The notes beneath the pieces were generated by a model. The model made no database searches. It was given only the letters and a program-made list of their open reading frames with translations, and was not told the DNA's origin. The position numbers were made by a program, and so were the translations under genes. A DNA stretch of 64,000 bases. Source: Heliorestis acidaminivorans. Lineage in GTDB: Bacteria > Bacillota > Desulfitobacteriia > Heliobacteriales > Heliobacteriaceae. The stretch is taken from the NCBI RefSeq assembly GCF_008933955.1, contig NZ_WBXO01000003.1, positions 186,001-250,000 on the forward strand, read 5' to 3'. This document shows positions 25,960 to 34,656 of the stretch, in pieces. Position 1 is the stretch's first letter. Every line of letters begins with the position of its first letter.

Positions 25960-27123
25960 TCAGGAGTAACTTCGACCTTTCCAGATATAGCCACTTCCCC
26001 AGTAAGCAGACCGCGTAGAATCCCATCCGATAAGGATGATAATAAGTATACTTAGAGGCAAAAACAAAGATAGCCAGATAGGTTGCCTACTTTTTCTGTC
26101 GATTACTACTTTAAGTAACAGGCCCATAAGCCAAGCAAGCAATGCTAAAGGCCAGAAAGTGCCCGTTAAAAGCAGTGAAAAAAAGAAAAAAACTGGCGGC
26201 ACTAGATAAAGAAAAGTGTAGTAGAGAGTGATGAGCAAAAGCAAAAATATATTTCTACCTATTCCTGCAAAAGTGTTTTTCTTGAAACCATTCCAAACTT
26301 CAGTGCCATTTTGGTACATGCGCATCTCCACATCATCATGAATAGCCGCTAGGGTAAGCTTATGGCCAACTCTCTTGACGGCTCGCGCCATCTCCATATC
26401 ATCTAATAGATGCTCTTTAAAAGCCTCATGTCCTCCAAAAGCTTGATAAGTCTGACGATGAACAAAGAGAAAAGCACCATGAGCCGCTGAAAAAAGTGGA
26501 TTCGGAGAAGCACTAACCCAGCGTAGTGGCAGATGACAAAGCAGGGTAAACATCATCATAGGTAGGACTATCTTTTCCATCCAAGTGCCCGTAATCTGAT
26601 AAGGTATGCCCGTGATTAAGCCCTGCCCCTGAGACTCTGCCACCTGCAGAGTTCGAGCAAGGCCTCCTGGTTTCAGCCGCGTATCAGCATCAAAAAAAAG
26701 CCACCAGCTTCCTCGCGCTTCTTGCGCAAGTTGGTGACAAGCATAAGACTTTCCCAGCCAATCTTCAGGCTTTTCTTTGCCCTGAATTAGACGAATAGAG
26801 TGATTTTGATGAGACCAGGCTTTTACCTTCTCCCCTGTTCCATCAGTAGAATTATCATCAAGAACAAGTACCTCTACATTCATAGAAGTATTACAATTGT
26901 TAACAATACTCTCAATACAAGCATCAATATTATGGGCTTCGTTGCGCGCAGGGATCAGTATGGATATAAGAGGCCTCTCTTCATCTCTTGAGACTTTCGT
27001 TACCTTTGACTTTCTACCTTGGTCAGCTAGCTCTTGAAGAGAACATAAGTACCTTTGATTCCATAGTACAAAAATAAATTGTAAGATAAGCACCACTAAT
27101 ATCAACCCGATTAATGCTTCCAT
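25960..27123 (-). CDS. Glycosyltransferase family 2, probable carotenoid glucosyltransferase (CruC/CruG-like)
   Basis: A 387-residue membrane GT2 enzyme. An N-terminal helix is followed by ISILIPARNEAHNI, VLVLDDNSTDGTG, a DAD-type metal motif in FFDADTRLKPG, and LLDDMEMARAVKR as the catalytic-base region; three C-terminal hydrophobic segments follow. This layout is shared by CruC/CruG and staphylococcal CrtQ, which glycosylate carotenoids. Its start overlaps the acyltransferase end by 13 bases and it shares an operon with a CruF-type hydratase, so a hydroxy-carotenoid acceptor is likely. The sugar donor, probably UDP-glucose, is inference. Confidence 0.8.
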   Translation of the reverse strand: MEALIGLILVVLILQFIFVLWNQRYLCSLQELADQGRKSKVTKVSRDEERPLISILIPARNEAHNIDACIESIVNNCNTSMNVEVLVLDDNSTDGTGEKVKAWSHQNHSIRLIQGKEKPEDWLGKSYACHQLAQEARGSWWLFFDADTRLKPGGLARTLQVAESQGQGLITGIPYQITGTWMEKIVLPMMMFTLLCHLPLRWVSASPNPLFSAAHGAFLFVHRQTYQAFGGHEAFKEHLLDDMEMARAVKRVGHKLTLAAIHDDVEMRMYQNGTEVWNGFKKNTFAGIGRNIFLLLLITLYYTFLYLVPPVFFFFSLLLTGTFWPLALLAWLMGLLLKVVIDRKSRQPIWLSLFLPLSILIIILIGWDSTRSAYWGSGYIWKGRSYS

Positions 27124-27854
27124 GGCTTCACCATCTTCAAAAAACTATCAAAACGCTCATTTGTAGAAGGACTTGCTTTCATAATCACAGAAAAACCAGG
27201 CAAAGCTTTTGTGCCGTGAAGCGCAACACTTTGGCGATGTTCATCTAACTGACTTTCTAGTATAACTTCTAAGAAACGTCCTATGTCTTTACGATTCATA
27301 GTAGACCAGTCCTGCTTAACAGGAGCTCCAAAGAATATTGAAGCTTCTGTTTTTTGATGTTGACACAAACTATAATACAACGTAACTGGAAGAACAGGCA
27401 CATCGATACATTGCCTCAGCATATGGCCTATACCAGATTGAAAATGCAAAGGTCTTTTTTCCAAAGGATAGATATCTCCCTGTGGAAAAATCCACACAGA
27501 AGCACCTTTTTCCAGTAAGCGAACTGCATATGCTAGGGATTTTAAAATTTCTCGAGGCTCTTTTTTGTTGATAGAAAAGGCACCTAATCGTCGAAAAAAG
27601 CGATATTTGCTCATCTGTGCCTCATCCATCATAAGATAATGATCGCCCCTAGAACAGCTTTCTGTAACGTGATAGACCAGCAAGCCATCCCACCAACTGC
27701 TATGATTCATCATATATACCATAGGCCCTTGCACAGTTGATGGATCTACTTCCCCTCGCATATAGATTGCGTGGAAGTGGCGACGGAGAAGGTAATTAAG
27801 ATTGTATTGATAAAAAATGCGATTAAACCATGGATTTTTGGAAGACTCGATCAA
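27111..27854 (-). CDS. PlsC-type acyltransferase, probable carotenoid glucoside acyltransferase (CruD/CrtO-like role)
   Basis: A 247-residue member of the 1-acyl-glycerol-3-phosphate acyltransferase superfamily. The catalytic HxxxxD is NHSSWWD near residue 51; FPQG near residue 124 stands where EGTR is usual; VPVLPVTL forms the later conserved block. Lacking a strong N-terminal helix pair, it probably sits at the membrane face. Start TTG 27854 has GGGAGGG upstream and overlaps the CruF-like gene by 32 bases. Between a carotenoid hydratase and a glycosyltransferase it likely esterifies the sugar of a carotenoid glucoside. A phospholipid role cannot be excluded. Confidence 0.75.
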   Translation of the reverse strand: MIESSKNPWFNRIFYQYNLNYLLRRHFHAIYMRGEVDPSTVQGPMVYMMNHSSWWDGLLVYHVTESCSRGDHYLMMDEAQMSKYRFFRRLGAFSINKKEPREILKSLAYAVRLLEKGASVWIFPQGDIYPLEKRPLHFQSGIGHMLRQCIDVPVLPVTLYYSLCQHQKTEASIFFGAPVKQDWSTMNRKDIGRFLEVILESQLDEHRQSVALHGTKALPGFSVIMKASPSTNERFDSFLKMVKPWKH

Positions 27855-28560
27855 AGCGCGCCCTCCCCTCAGCTAAGGCCATTATAAAAAGAGCCAATAG
27901 AAACAAGGGAAGCATTTCTTCCCGCAAAGCCAAAAGCCCAAACATAAGCACAACCATCTGGTAAAGACGAAGTGCCTTCAGGCGAATCTCATTATTAATC
28001 TTTTTGAGCGGAAAGATAAAGGAAAGAACCATAGCGATAAGAAACCAAGCCAAAAAATTCTGTAATGGAACACCATAGAAAAATCCAGGATCATGCCAGG
28101 TCCAAAAGCCTCGAGCATAAGCTACAGGATCTAAAACAAGGTCAAAAGCAAGAGCCCAAAAACCCACCTCTAGAGCTCGAGAAAATAGCGTGGACGCTCT
28201 AGATATTAAAACGGCACAGACCACGACACCAACCCAGGCAAAGGCAACCGACAATGGAACAGTGCCCCAGGCTAAGCCTAACAAAGGAGTATATGTATAG
28301 TCACCAAAGAGTAAGCCCGTTTTGGTGCCGAACCATTCCAGAGCGAAGGTTGTCAAAGCGATAAAAGCCGCTTTAAGCCATAGCAAAGCTGGCACTTCCT
28401 CAATTTGCTTATAAAGAGCCAGTGCATAAAGAGCAAAAAAGATATTAAATAAGCCATTAGAAAAGTGCAATATGGTAGGTACAGACCCTACAAAAAACAA
28501 AAGAAAAACTCCTACAACATACCAAAACCAAAAAACTATTGCAATCATAATAACATACAC
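27823..28560 (-). CDS. cruF: CruF-family carotenoid biosynthesis protein (putative carotenoid 1,2-hydratase)
   Basis: A 245-residue membrane protein with about seven helices, of the DUF422/CruF family that adds water to the terminal double bond of carotenoids. Family blocks seen are EWFGTKTGLLFGDYTYT, WGTVPLSVAFAW, DLVLDPVAYARGFWTW and YGVPLQNFLAWF, with conserved acidic residues in the DxxxDP block. GTG 28560 is the first start; ATG 28548 is an alternative. First gene of a three-gene overlapping operon with the acyltransferase and glycosyltransferase. The substrate, perhaps C30 diaponeurosporene, is inferred from heliobacterial pigment chemistry. Confidence 0.82.
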   Translation of the reverse strand: MYVIMIAIVFWFWYVVGVFLLFFVGSVPTILHFSNGLFNIFFALYALALYKQIEEVPALLWLKAAFIALTTFALEWFGTKTGLLFGDYTYTPLLGLAWGTVPLSVAFAWVGVVVCAVLISRASTLFSRALEVGFWALAFDLVLDPVAYARGFWTWHDPGFFYGVPLQNFLAWFLIAMVLSFIFPLKKINNEIRLKALRLYQMVVLMFGLLALREEMLPLFLLALFIMALAEGRARFDRVFQKSMV

Positions 28561-28619
28561 ATCTTTCTTTTTACCCAGTCTATAGCCAGCTTGTTCATAG
28601 CTACTATCTTTTGTTCCGT

Positions 28620-30455
28620 CTATTCCAGCCCCACCATTTTCATTAGGGCAATGGCGTTAGTTGTCGTAGACACGCCTGATCGCAATCTATAATCAAAATG
28701 GATCTTTTCATCGATAATACGATCGGTAAAATGGTAGTTCTTAATTAAACCTTTCTTTTCTTCCTCTAAAGCACTTAGTTCTAGATCATGAGTTGTGACG
28801 AGCCCTATCGTATTACCCTTACATAGCCGGGAGATAACCATCTTAGCTCCAGCAATACGATCTTTGGAGTTAGTGCCTCGGAAGATCTCATCGATCATGT
28901 AGACAAGTGGTTTGTCTGCTTTGGAGGCATCTACAATAGCCTTAATCCGCTTAAGCTCAGCATAAAAAGTGGAAGTATGATTCTCTAGATCGTCATGAAT
29001 GCGCATACTCGTATAGATCTGAGCTCTCGAACAACGCAAGGACTGAGCACAAGCAGGAGCACCAACATAAGCGAGTACCAAATTAATACCAATAGTACGC
29101 AAAAAAGTACTTTTGCCAGACATGTTAGAACCTGTAATAATCCAGCTCTGATTATTTTCCAAAGTTGCATCATTACAGATACGGCTATCATTACTGATCA
29201 GTGGATGTCCTAACCTCTTGCCATCAATGAGCAAAGCATCTTCTGAGTCAAGCACTTCTGGAAAAGCCCAATCTGGATGATCGTGCGCTAGAATAGCCAA
29301 ACTGGCAAGCACTTCGAATTCTGTTACAGCATTGAGCCAGTCATGCAAGGCCTTTCCATTTTCTTCTTTCCACTTCTCTAGACGCTTAAGCACATGGAGA
29401 TCCCAAAAGAGTAGATTATTCAATATAAAATGAAGTACAGTAGAGTGACGGAAATAAGACCATTCCACAATAGCAGAAAGAGACTTTAACTGTTTCGAAG
29501 CGCCTCCTTGGTGAAGCTGAATCGACTCTGCCATCTTCTTTAATAAATCTGTGCGAAAAGTCTGATTCTCTAGCAACTTCAGCAAAGATGCATAGCGTTC
29601 TAGTTCCGCTACAGCCCCATCAGTTACATCATAAGCACTTTTTACCCCTTTAGCAGTTAGTGCCACATAAATAATCTGCAAAAGCAACAATAAGGTCGGT
29701 ACGACAGACGAGATAAACTGATAATTAGCTAAGACGAAAGTAGTAATGGTAAGCACTGGAAGCAGAATGATAAGCAACCTTTGCAACTTACCTAGTGATA
29801 AACGAGGGCTCTCCACCCAACCTATGATCTTTTGTGGGTCTTCCTTTTCTCGCCCTTTATCCATGCCTACAGCCTGAAAATGTTGACGCCATTCTAGCAG
29901 AGAAGCTAGTTCTTGCACAGCTTGCTGTCGAGATAGTAGTTCAGAACCTGCTAAAGGCTTTACTTCTTTTCCATCTTGCTTGCCTGCTAAAAGCATAGCA
30001 AGCCTGTTCTGACCAGGCAGAGTTGTTGTTACATTGATATGTTGAAAAAGCGAAGCGCGTCCAAAAATATTAAGATCACTAGTATAAGGATGGTCTTCAT
30101 CAATATAAGCACTACCATCTTCAACAAAGTTGAACCAGCGATTCTCTAGGCGTGCTAGCGAATCCTCGTTAATCTGTTCCATCTTATTGAAAAAAAGCGC
30201 CTTTTTTTCTGTATCTCGATGTACTTTTACAAGAGCTACAAAAGCGAACGTAAAGGCCACAGCAACTACAACGACCATGTTTAGATTATAAAAATAGCCG
30301 TAGCCAAAAAGCCCTAAAGCGATCAAAGCAGTAATCATACGCAAGGTAGCTAAGCGATTAGATTTCTCTTTCGCCTCTTTGTACTTAATATGAAAAGAAT
30401 CTCTTCTTTTTTGATAGACATGGGCGATATCTTTCGACATAATCGATTCAGTCAC
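28620..30455 (-). CDS. Membrane-anchored MutS-like ATPase
   Basis: A 611-residue protein with a MutS-type C-terminal ATPase: Walker A GSNMSGKST, Walker B VYMIDEIFRGTN and TTHDLE. It lacks the MutS mismatch-binding domain I. Instead, two predicted helices occur at about 35-75 and another pair near 225-265, within the region matching the MutS lever/core. The MutS-like proteins of this shape seen in Firmicutes and Bacteroidetes have no settled function; mismatch repair is doubtful. GTG 30455 has AGGAAG upstream. It lies 59 bases before the carotenoid operon and may be co-transcribed. Confidence 0.82.
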   Translation of the reverse strand: MTESIMSKDIAHVYQKRRDSFHIKYKEAKEKSNRLATLRMITALIALGLFGYGYFYNLNMVVVVAVAFTFAFVALVKVHRDTEKKALFFNKMEQINEDSLARLENRWFNFVEDGSAYIDEDHPYTSDLNIFGRASLFQHINVTTTLPGQNRLAMLLAGKQDGKEVKPLAGSELLSRQQAVQELASLLEWRQHFQAVGMDKGREKEDPQKIIGWVESPRLSLGKLQRLLIILLPVLTITTFVLANYQFISSVVPTLLLLLQIIYVALTAKGVKSAYDVTDGAVAELERYASLLKLLENQTFRTDLLKKMAESIQLHQGGASKQLKSLSAIVEWSYFRHSTVLHFILNNLLFWDLHVLKRLEKWKEENGKALHDWLNAVTEFEVLASLAILAHDHPDWAFPEVLDSEDALLIDGKRLGHPLISNDSRICNDATLENNQSWIITGSNMSGKSTFLRTIGINLVLAYVGAPACAQSLRCSRAQIYTSMRIHDDLENHTSTFYAELKRIKAIVDASKADKPLVYMIDEIFRGTNSKDRIAGAKMVISRLCKGNTIGLVTTHDLELSALEEEKKGLIKNYHFTDRIIDEKIHFDYRLRSGVSTTTNAIALMKMVGLE

Positions 30456-30584
30456 TCTCTCTTCCTAAAAAAACAGCAATCTTCTTGAGTTCTAGCTTTT
30501 GCTATATAGCTTTCCTTTTCTAATTATACGAGCTATCCTCTACTTTTCCCTTCTTTTTCCCTTTTCAAAGCCCCATTTGCACTA

Positions 30585-30623
30585 AAAAAGACGTCAACAC
30601 CTTTATGGGCTGTTGACGTCTTT
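30585..30623 (-). terminator. Intrinsic terminator after the unknown gene at 30668
   Basis: AAAGACGTCAACA and TGTTGACGTCTTT form a perfect 13-base stem; on the minus strand it is followed by six T. Confidence 0.88.
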
Positions 30624-30667
30624 AGAGAATCTATGCATTTTTCAAATGTTCTTGCTACTATGAAACT

Positions 30668-31087
30668 CTAATGTAAGGGAAAAAGAAAGCCTTTAAACTG
30701 AGGACTATACATAAGGTGAATTGTAGAACCTTGAACATAGCCTTCACAGAAGATGGATGTAATTAATTTACCTTGATCAGCGGTCAGGGAAAGTTGCAGA
30801 TCTACAAACTTATCGATGAGGTCCTGTAATCCTTGATCAGATAGTGCCTCTTCCTCTGATTCATCGACCTTCACGATAATTCCAGGCGTTTCTGGCTTAA
30901 GATTGCCTAAAGCATTCTGGAGCATCTCCTGGTCATGAGCATCAAAATGTTTAATAGCCTCTAAAACTTGGCTCATTCTCGTTTCGTGTAAATAATTCAT
31001 CATATTGGCTAGCTTCCTTTTCTTTAAATTTAGGGGAAAAATCCAGCCATCTTCTGTTCGAAAACGAGACGTAATCACTTCATTCAT
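30668..31087 (-). CDS. Unknown soluble protein, 139 residues
   Basis: The product is acidic and mostly helical (residues 30-65 and 85-115), with short strands near both ends (DGWIFPLNLKK and the terminal GSTIHLMYSPQFKGFLFPL). No signal peptide, membrane segment or Cys cluster. It lies about 100 bases after aroF in the same direction and has its own terminator, so it may be read through from the T-box-controlled transcript. I do not recognise a family. Confidence 0.6.
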   Translation of the reverse strand: MNEVITSRFRTEDGWIFPLNLKKRKLANMMNYLHETRMSQVLEAIKHFDAHDQEMLQNALGNLKPETPGIIVKVDESEEEALSDQGLQDLIDKFVDLQLSLTADQGKLITSIFCEGYVQGSTIHLMYSPQFKGFLFPLH

Positions 31088-31191
31088 TATAACAGGTCAA
31101 TAAAGCTTCGATAAGTCCTATAAAAAAATTATTGATCCAGCAGATACAATTACTGCTAAGTCTACAAGCTTTCTATAACCCTTCTACAAGC

Positions 31192-32223
31192 CTAAAGTAA
31201 TCCATTGCTAAGCTTGCGATCGACGGCATTAGCTACACGCTTTAACTCTTCCATAAGTGCCGTAAATTGTTGAGGATCAAGAGACTGCGGACCATCACAA
31301 AGAGCTTTGCAAGGCTCAGGGTGTACTTCAATAATGAGGCCATCGACACCGGACGCAATAGCGCCTTTGGACATAGAGCCTACGAGCTTCGCACTACCTG
31401 TTGCATGGCTAGGATCTACAATAATCGGTAAATGTGATAGATCTTTAATCACAGGAATAGCACTTAGATCAAGCGTATTCCTTGTGTAAGTCTCAAAAGT
31501 CCGAATTCCTCTTTCACAAAGAATAACCTGATCATTACCTTCAGACATAATATATTCTGCCGCCATTAACCACTCTTCAATAGTTGCCGACAAGCCACGC
31601 TTTAAAATCACGGGTTTGCGAACTTTACCAACGGCTTTTAAGAGACGAAAGTTCTGCATATTACGTGTGCCGATTTGTACCATATCAACATAGTCACAAG
31701 CAAGTTCTAGACTAGGCTCATCAATCACTTCCGTAACCGTAGCCAGACCATATTCATTACCTGCTTGCTTAAGAATCTCTAAGCCTTTTTCCTCCATACC
31801 CTGGAAAGCATAAGGTGATGTTCTGGGCTTGTAAGCACCACCGCGCAAGACCTGACCACCAGCCGCTTTTATATATTTGGCCGCCTTCATTACTTGCTCT
31901 AAACTTTCCACAGCGCAAGGACCAGCAATAATAGCAAGGTGGTCACCGCCGAAAATAGCTTCCTTAACCCGTACTACAGTAGGCTCATCCCTGGCTTCTC
32001 TACTGACAAGCTTAAAAGGCTTCATAATAGGAACAACTTTCTCCACGGCAGGCATGATCTCCAAGCCAAGAGAAGCTATAACTTCTCGCTCGTCTCCTAC
32101 AGCTCCAATAACGATCCGATTAACACCTCGGATTAAATGTCCTGCTAGACCTGCTTCTTTTAACCTTTTCTCTACAGCAAGAATCTCCTCTTCTGCCGCA
32201 TCTAACTTCATAACAACAATCAT
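31192..32223 (-). CDS. aroF: 3-deoxy-7-phosphoheptulonate (DAHP) synthase, type I-beta with N-terminal regulatory domain
   Basis: A 343-residue enzyme joining phosphoenolpyruvate and erythrose 4-phosphate at the start of the shikimate pathway. Residues 1-70 are a ferredoxin-like ACT-type regulatory domain (MIVVMKLDAAEEEI). The KDO8P/DAHP-synthase barrel follows with AGPCAVES, GGAYKPRTSPYAFQG, QIGTRNMQNF, LKRG and DPSHATG. ATG 32223 has GGAGGG ten bases upstream; the longer ORF runs into the leader and is not used. The leader holds two T-box antiterminators, so expression rises when an aromatic tRNA (probably Phe) is uncharged. Confidence 0.94.
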   Translation of the reverse strand: MIVVMKLDAAEEEILAVEKRLKEAGLAGHLIRGVNRIVIGAVGDEREVIASLGLEIMPAVEKVVPIMKPFKLVSREARDEPTVVRVKEAIFGGDHLAIIAGPCAVESLEQVMKAAKYIKAAGGQVLRGGAYKPRTSPYAFQGMEEKGLEILKQAGNEYGLATVTEVIDEPSLELACDYVDMVQIGTRNMQNFRLLKAVGKVRKPVILKRGLSATIEEWLMAAEYIMSEGNDQVILCERGIRTFETYTRNTLDLSAIPVIKDLSHLPIIVDPSHATGSAKLVGSMSKGAIASGVDGLIIEVHPEPCKALCDGPQSLDPQQFTALMEELKRVANAVDRKLSNGLL

Positions 32224-32271
32224 CTTACTATCCCTCCATCTAAAAAGTTGCCAAAAAAACTTATAATTATC

Positions 32272-32448
32272 AAAAAAGCTCACTATCATTCCTCAAAAGG
32301 GACGAAAGTGAGCTTTCCGCGGTACCACCCTATTTGCCTCGTCCTTCTTCATTTATAAAGAAAAAGAGCAAGAGGCCACTTACAAAGTACGGGAATCTAT
32401 CTTCCTTGATAGCTCTTCGATCTTCTCTAAGATTGTATGGATAGCAAT
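32272..32448 (-). ncRNA. Second (aroF-proximal) T-box element, apparently with a reduced stem I
   Basis: On the minus strand the antiterminator core AGGGTGGTACCGCGG (32331-32317) is followed by a terminator with AAAGCTCACT/AGTGAGCTTT stem and six T (32316-32272). A stem III-like hairpin (CCTCTT...GAGG) precedes it. Only about 115 bases separate it from the first terminator, too little for a normal stem I; I could not find a clear specifier. The TGGT bulge predicts a tRNA with discriminator A. Confidence 0.82.
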
Positions 32449-32745
32449 AAAAAAAGCTCTTCCTCCCTACAGGGACGAAAAGCTTCGTTGCTTACCGCGT
32501 TACCACCCTAGTTAATCCATTTAAGGATTCACCTCGATCAAAGAGTACAGGACAAAGAAAAAATTCCGATACTCCCTTCCCTGTAACGTTGGAAGAAGAC
32601 GGTCAAACCTACTTACCATGCTCTGGTTTCAGTTGACAGCTCTAGAGTGAACTTCAGTAAGTCATGCCACGAAAGCGCTCTCAATCTATGACGCTTCCTC
32701 CCTGTAAAGCTGTTTCTTACTTACTTTTCTCTGTCATCGCAATTA
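32449..32745 (-). ncRNA. T-box riboswitch leader of aroF, probable Phe (UUC) specifier
   Basis: The antiterminator core AGGGTGGTAACGCGG lies at 32509-32495 and its terminator (AAGCT...AGCTT, seven T) at 32485-32449. In stem I, AGAG at 32732-32729 pairs with CTCT and AGTAAG pairs with CTTACT; the 3' side of the specifier loop is GAAG-TTC-A, giving UUC (32651-32649) in the usual GAA-N-XYZ-A register. The TGGT bulge fits tRNA-Phe or tRNA-Tyr (discriminator A), not tRNA-Trp (G). Confidence 0.9.
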
Positions 32746-32764
32746 CCATATTGACTTTAAAAAC

Positions 32765-32793
32765 AATCTAGCATAGTCAAAAGCAAAAATCAA
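32765..32793 (-). promoter_or_regulatory. Candidate promoter of the aroF T-box transcript
   Basis: TTGATT (32793-32788), a 17-base spacer and TAGATT (32770-32765) on the minus strand. It places the start about 20 bases before stem I of the first T-box and about 530 bases before aroF. Confidence 0.5.
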
Positions 32794-32920
32794 GAAAAAA
32801 TCACCATCTTTTGCAGGGAATTATCGATCTAATCATGAAATTATTTATTATGTCCCTAAAAGAACGAGCATTTTTTACAGACCCTGTCGTAAAAGTGCAA
32901 AGAAAAACTGGAGGTGCTAT

Positions 32921-34405
32921 ATGTTGGAAAGGACTAATTCAGAAGGAAAAGTTCTGCTTAAGAGTTTGGTCCGACTACAAGGAGAGGATTTACGGTTACT
33001 ATATACCTTATTCAACGAAGTGACCGTTTGGACCGCTCTTAGAAACCGTGTCTTCGATAAAATTAACTTTATCTCCAAAACAGAAGATGAGAACCATCAC
33101 TTTGAGACCTTACAAGAAAAAGCAGGAGACTTTGTTGTTGAGCCCGATGAAGAACTACAACTCCGTCTATTGCTTGAAATAGCCAAAACCTTAAAAATAA
33201 AAAAAGTTCACTGTGCTAACGAAGCAGACCTTATAGAACTTACGGAGCATATCACAGATGCTGTAATTCAATTGCTTCAAGAGCAAGACCTTGACTTTAC
33301 GGGCAGTACTATTGAAAAACTAGCACAATGGCAATTACAGAAATTAGCTCAGTCATGCCAAGACTGTACTAGCGAAGGTCTTGATGATACAGCTCAAGCA
33401 GAGCCAAAAGCATTGCCTGCATCGTCTGAATTACTAGAAAGCACCCTTACAAGCGAAGCATCAACAGCAACCGCAATGGCAACTGAAGTTGCCGTAACTG
33501 CAATAGACAACTCTTTTGCACAGAACACTGAAAATGCACAGCTAGAGAAGGAGCTTACGGAGATCAAGTCTGCTTTAGCGCGTATTGCAAAGCCATCCTT
33601 CTTGCTTAAACTCTTTGGTGGCAGTACATCGTGGCTTAGCTTTTCACAAAGTAACCTTTTCCGCGAAAAACTCCTACCTCTGTTAATTACACTAATCATT
33701 CTACCAGAACTAAAAAAGCCCTCCGAAGAAAGTAACGTTCACTTAATTACTTTACGTTGGAACCAACTCCATAGTGATTACCAAAAACTATCTGAAACCA
33801 TGCAGTCCATCAAAAAGAGCCAGAAACAGCTAGAAGAACAAGTAGATCTCACCAAAGCCGCATTGACAAATCTACAAGAAAAACTAGCCTTAAATGAGAA
33901 AAAAGAGACCATTACTCGTGCTAGCCTTTTAGAAAAGGTCAAGGATAGTCAAATGTTTGTTCGCGATGGCGCTGTAAAAGACAGCGATCTTTACAAGGGC
34001 ACTAAGGAAGATGAGCAAGTTAATCTTCTTGCCTTACAATATCTTTATAAGCTAGGCGAAGTAGTGCTAGCAGAAGAAAAGGCAAATAATGAACCACCTA
34101 AATTGCTAAAAAAAATAAAAAACTGGCACGCTGGACAAGGACAGAAAAAAGAACTGACCGCTTTAGAAGAACAACTAATCCCAGCTTTATTGAACAGTAC
34201 TGTCACTTTTGCCAACGAGGAAAGAACGATTATTCATGAGTGTCAAAGCAAACAACAAAACTTGCGTGAAAAAATGGAGCAGAATCTAGCCAAGACAGAA
34301 TCATTGCTACAAAGCATCAGAGTAGATATGAAGCATCAAGAAAAACTAGAACGTGAATTGAAAGAACTAGAATTAAACTATTACGGACTAGCTGGACTAG
34401 CTTAA
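32921..34405 (+). CDS. Unknown long coiled-coil protein
   Basis: A 494-residue protein of unknown family. Residues 1 to about 125 look like a folded helical domain (RTNSEGKVLLKSLVRLQGEDLRLLYTLFNEV). An Ala/Ser/Thr-rich low-complexity stretch follows to about residue 195. A short hydrophobic patch (LLPLLITLIILP near 248-259) could touch a membrane. The second half is charged coiled coil (about 270-325 and 430-485). ATG 32921 has GGAGG at the right distance. It is followed after 58 bases by a 46-residue ORF and a terminator, probably one transcript. Function unknown. Confidence 0.7.
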   Translation: MLERTNSEGKVLLKSLVRLQGEDLRLLYTLFNEVTVWTALRNRVFDKINFISKTEDENHHFETLQEKAGDFVVEPDEELQLRLLLEIAKTLKIKKVHCANEADLIELTEHITDAVIQLLQEQDLDFTGSTIEKLAQWQLQKLAQSCQDCTSEGLDDTAQAEPKALPASSELLESTLTSEASTATAMATEVAVTAIDNSFAQNTENAQLEKELTEIKSALARIAKPSFLLKLFGGSTSWLSFSQSNLFREKLLPLLITLIILPELKKPSEESNVHLITLRWNQLHSDYQKLSETMQSIKKSQKQLEEQVDLTKAALTNLQEKLALNEKKETITRASLLEKVKDSQMFVRDGAVKDSDLYKGTKEDEQVNLLALQYLYKLGEVVLAEEKANNEPPKLLKKIKNWHAGQGQKKELTALEEQLIPALLNSTVTFANEERTIIHECQSKQQNLREKMEQNLAKTESLLQSIRVDMKHQEKLERELKELELNYYGLAGLA

Positions 34406-34463
34406 AAAGCACTAGGTTAGAAGCAGAACCTCTAGGCTATACTAAGCTTGGAGGTGATATTCA

Positions 34464-34604
34464 GTGTCCGATGAGCTTTTGCAAAACCTTGGTGAAGACT
34501 CTGGAGCTTTGCCACCTGAACAACAAGATCCCAACAACAAGGAAAACCCCTATCGTGAGCCAGGTAGAACACCAAAGGAAGTCAAAAATAACCCTCCTTT
34601 TTAA
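34464..34604 (+). CDS. Small acidic, proline/asparagine-rich peptide, 46 residues
   Basis: GTG 34464 has an excellent GGAGGTGAT site at seven bases. The peptide is hydrophilic (begins MSDELLQNLGEDSG; middle QQDPNNKENPY; ends VKNNPPF), without Cys or a membrane segment, and is likely disordered. It lies between the coiled-coil gene and a strong terminator, so it appears to be a real second cistron. No family recognised. Confidence 0.6.
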   Translation: MSDELLQNLGEDSGALPPEQQDPNNKENPYREPGRTPKEVKNNPPF

Positions 34605-34615
34605 TTCCATCACTT

Positions 34616-34656
34616 AAAAACCACCATGACATAATGTTCATGGTGGTTTTATTTTT
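34616..34656 (+). terminator. Intrinsic terminator after the 46-residue ORF
   Basis: AAAACCACCATGA and TCATGGTGGTTTT form the stem around a short loop, followed by ATTTTT. Confidence 0.88.
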
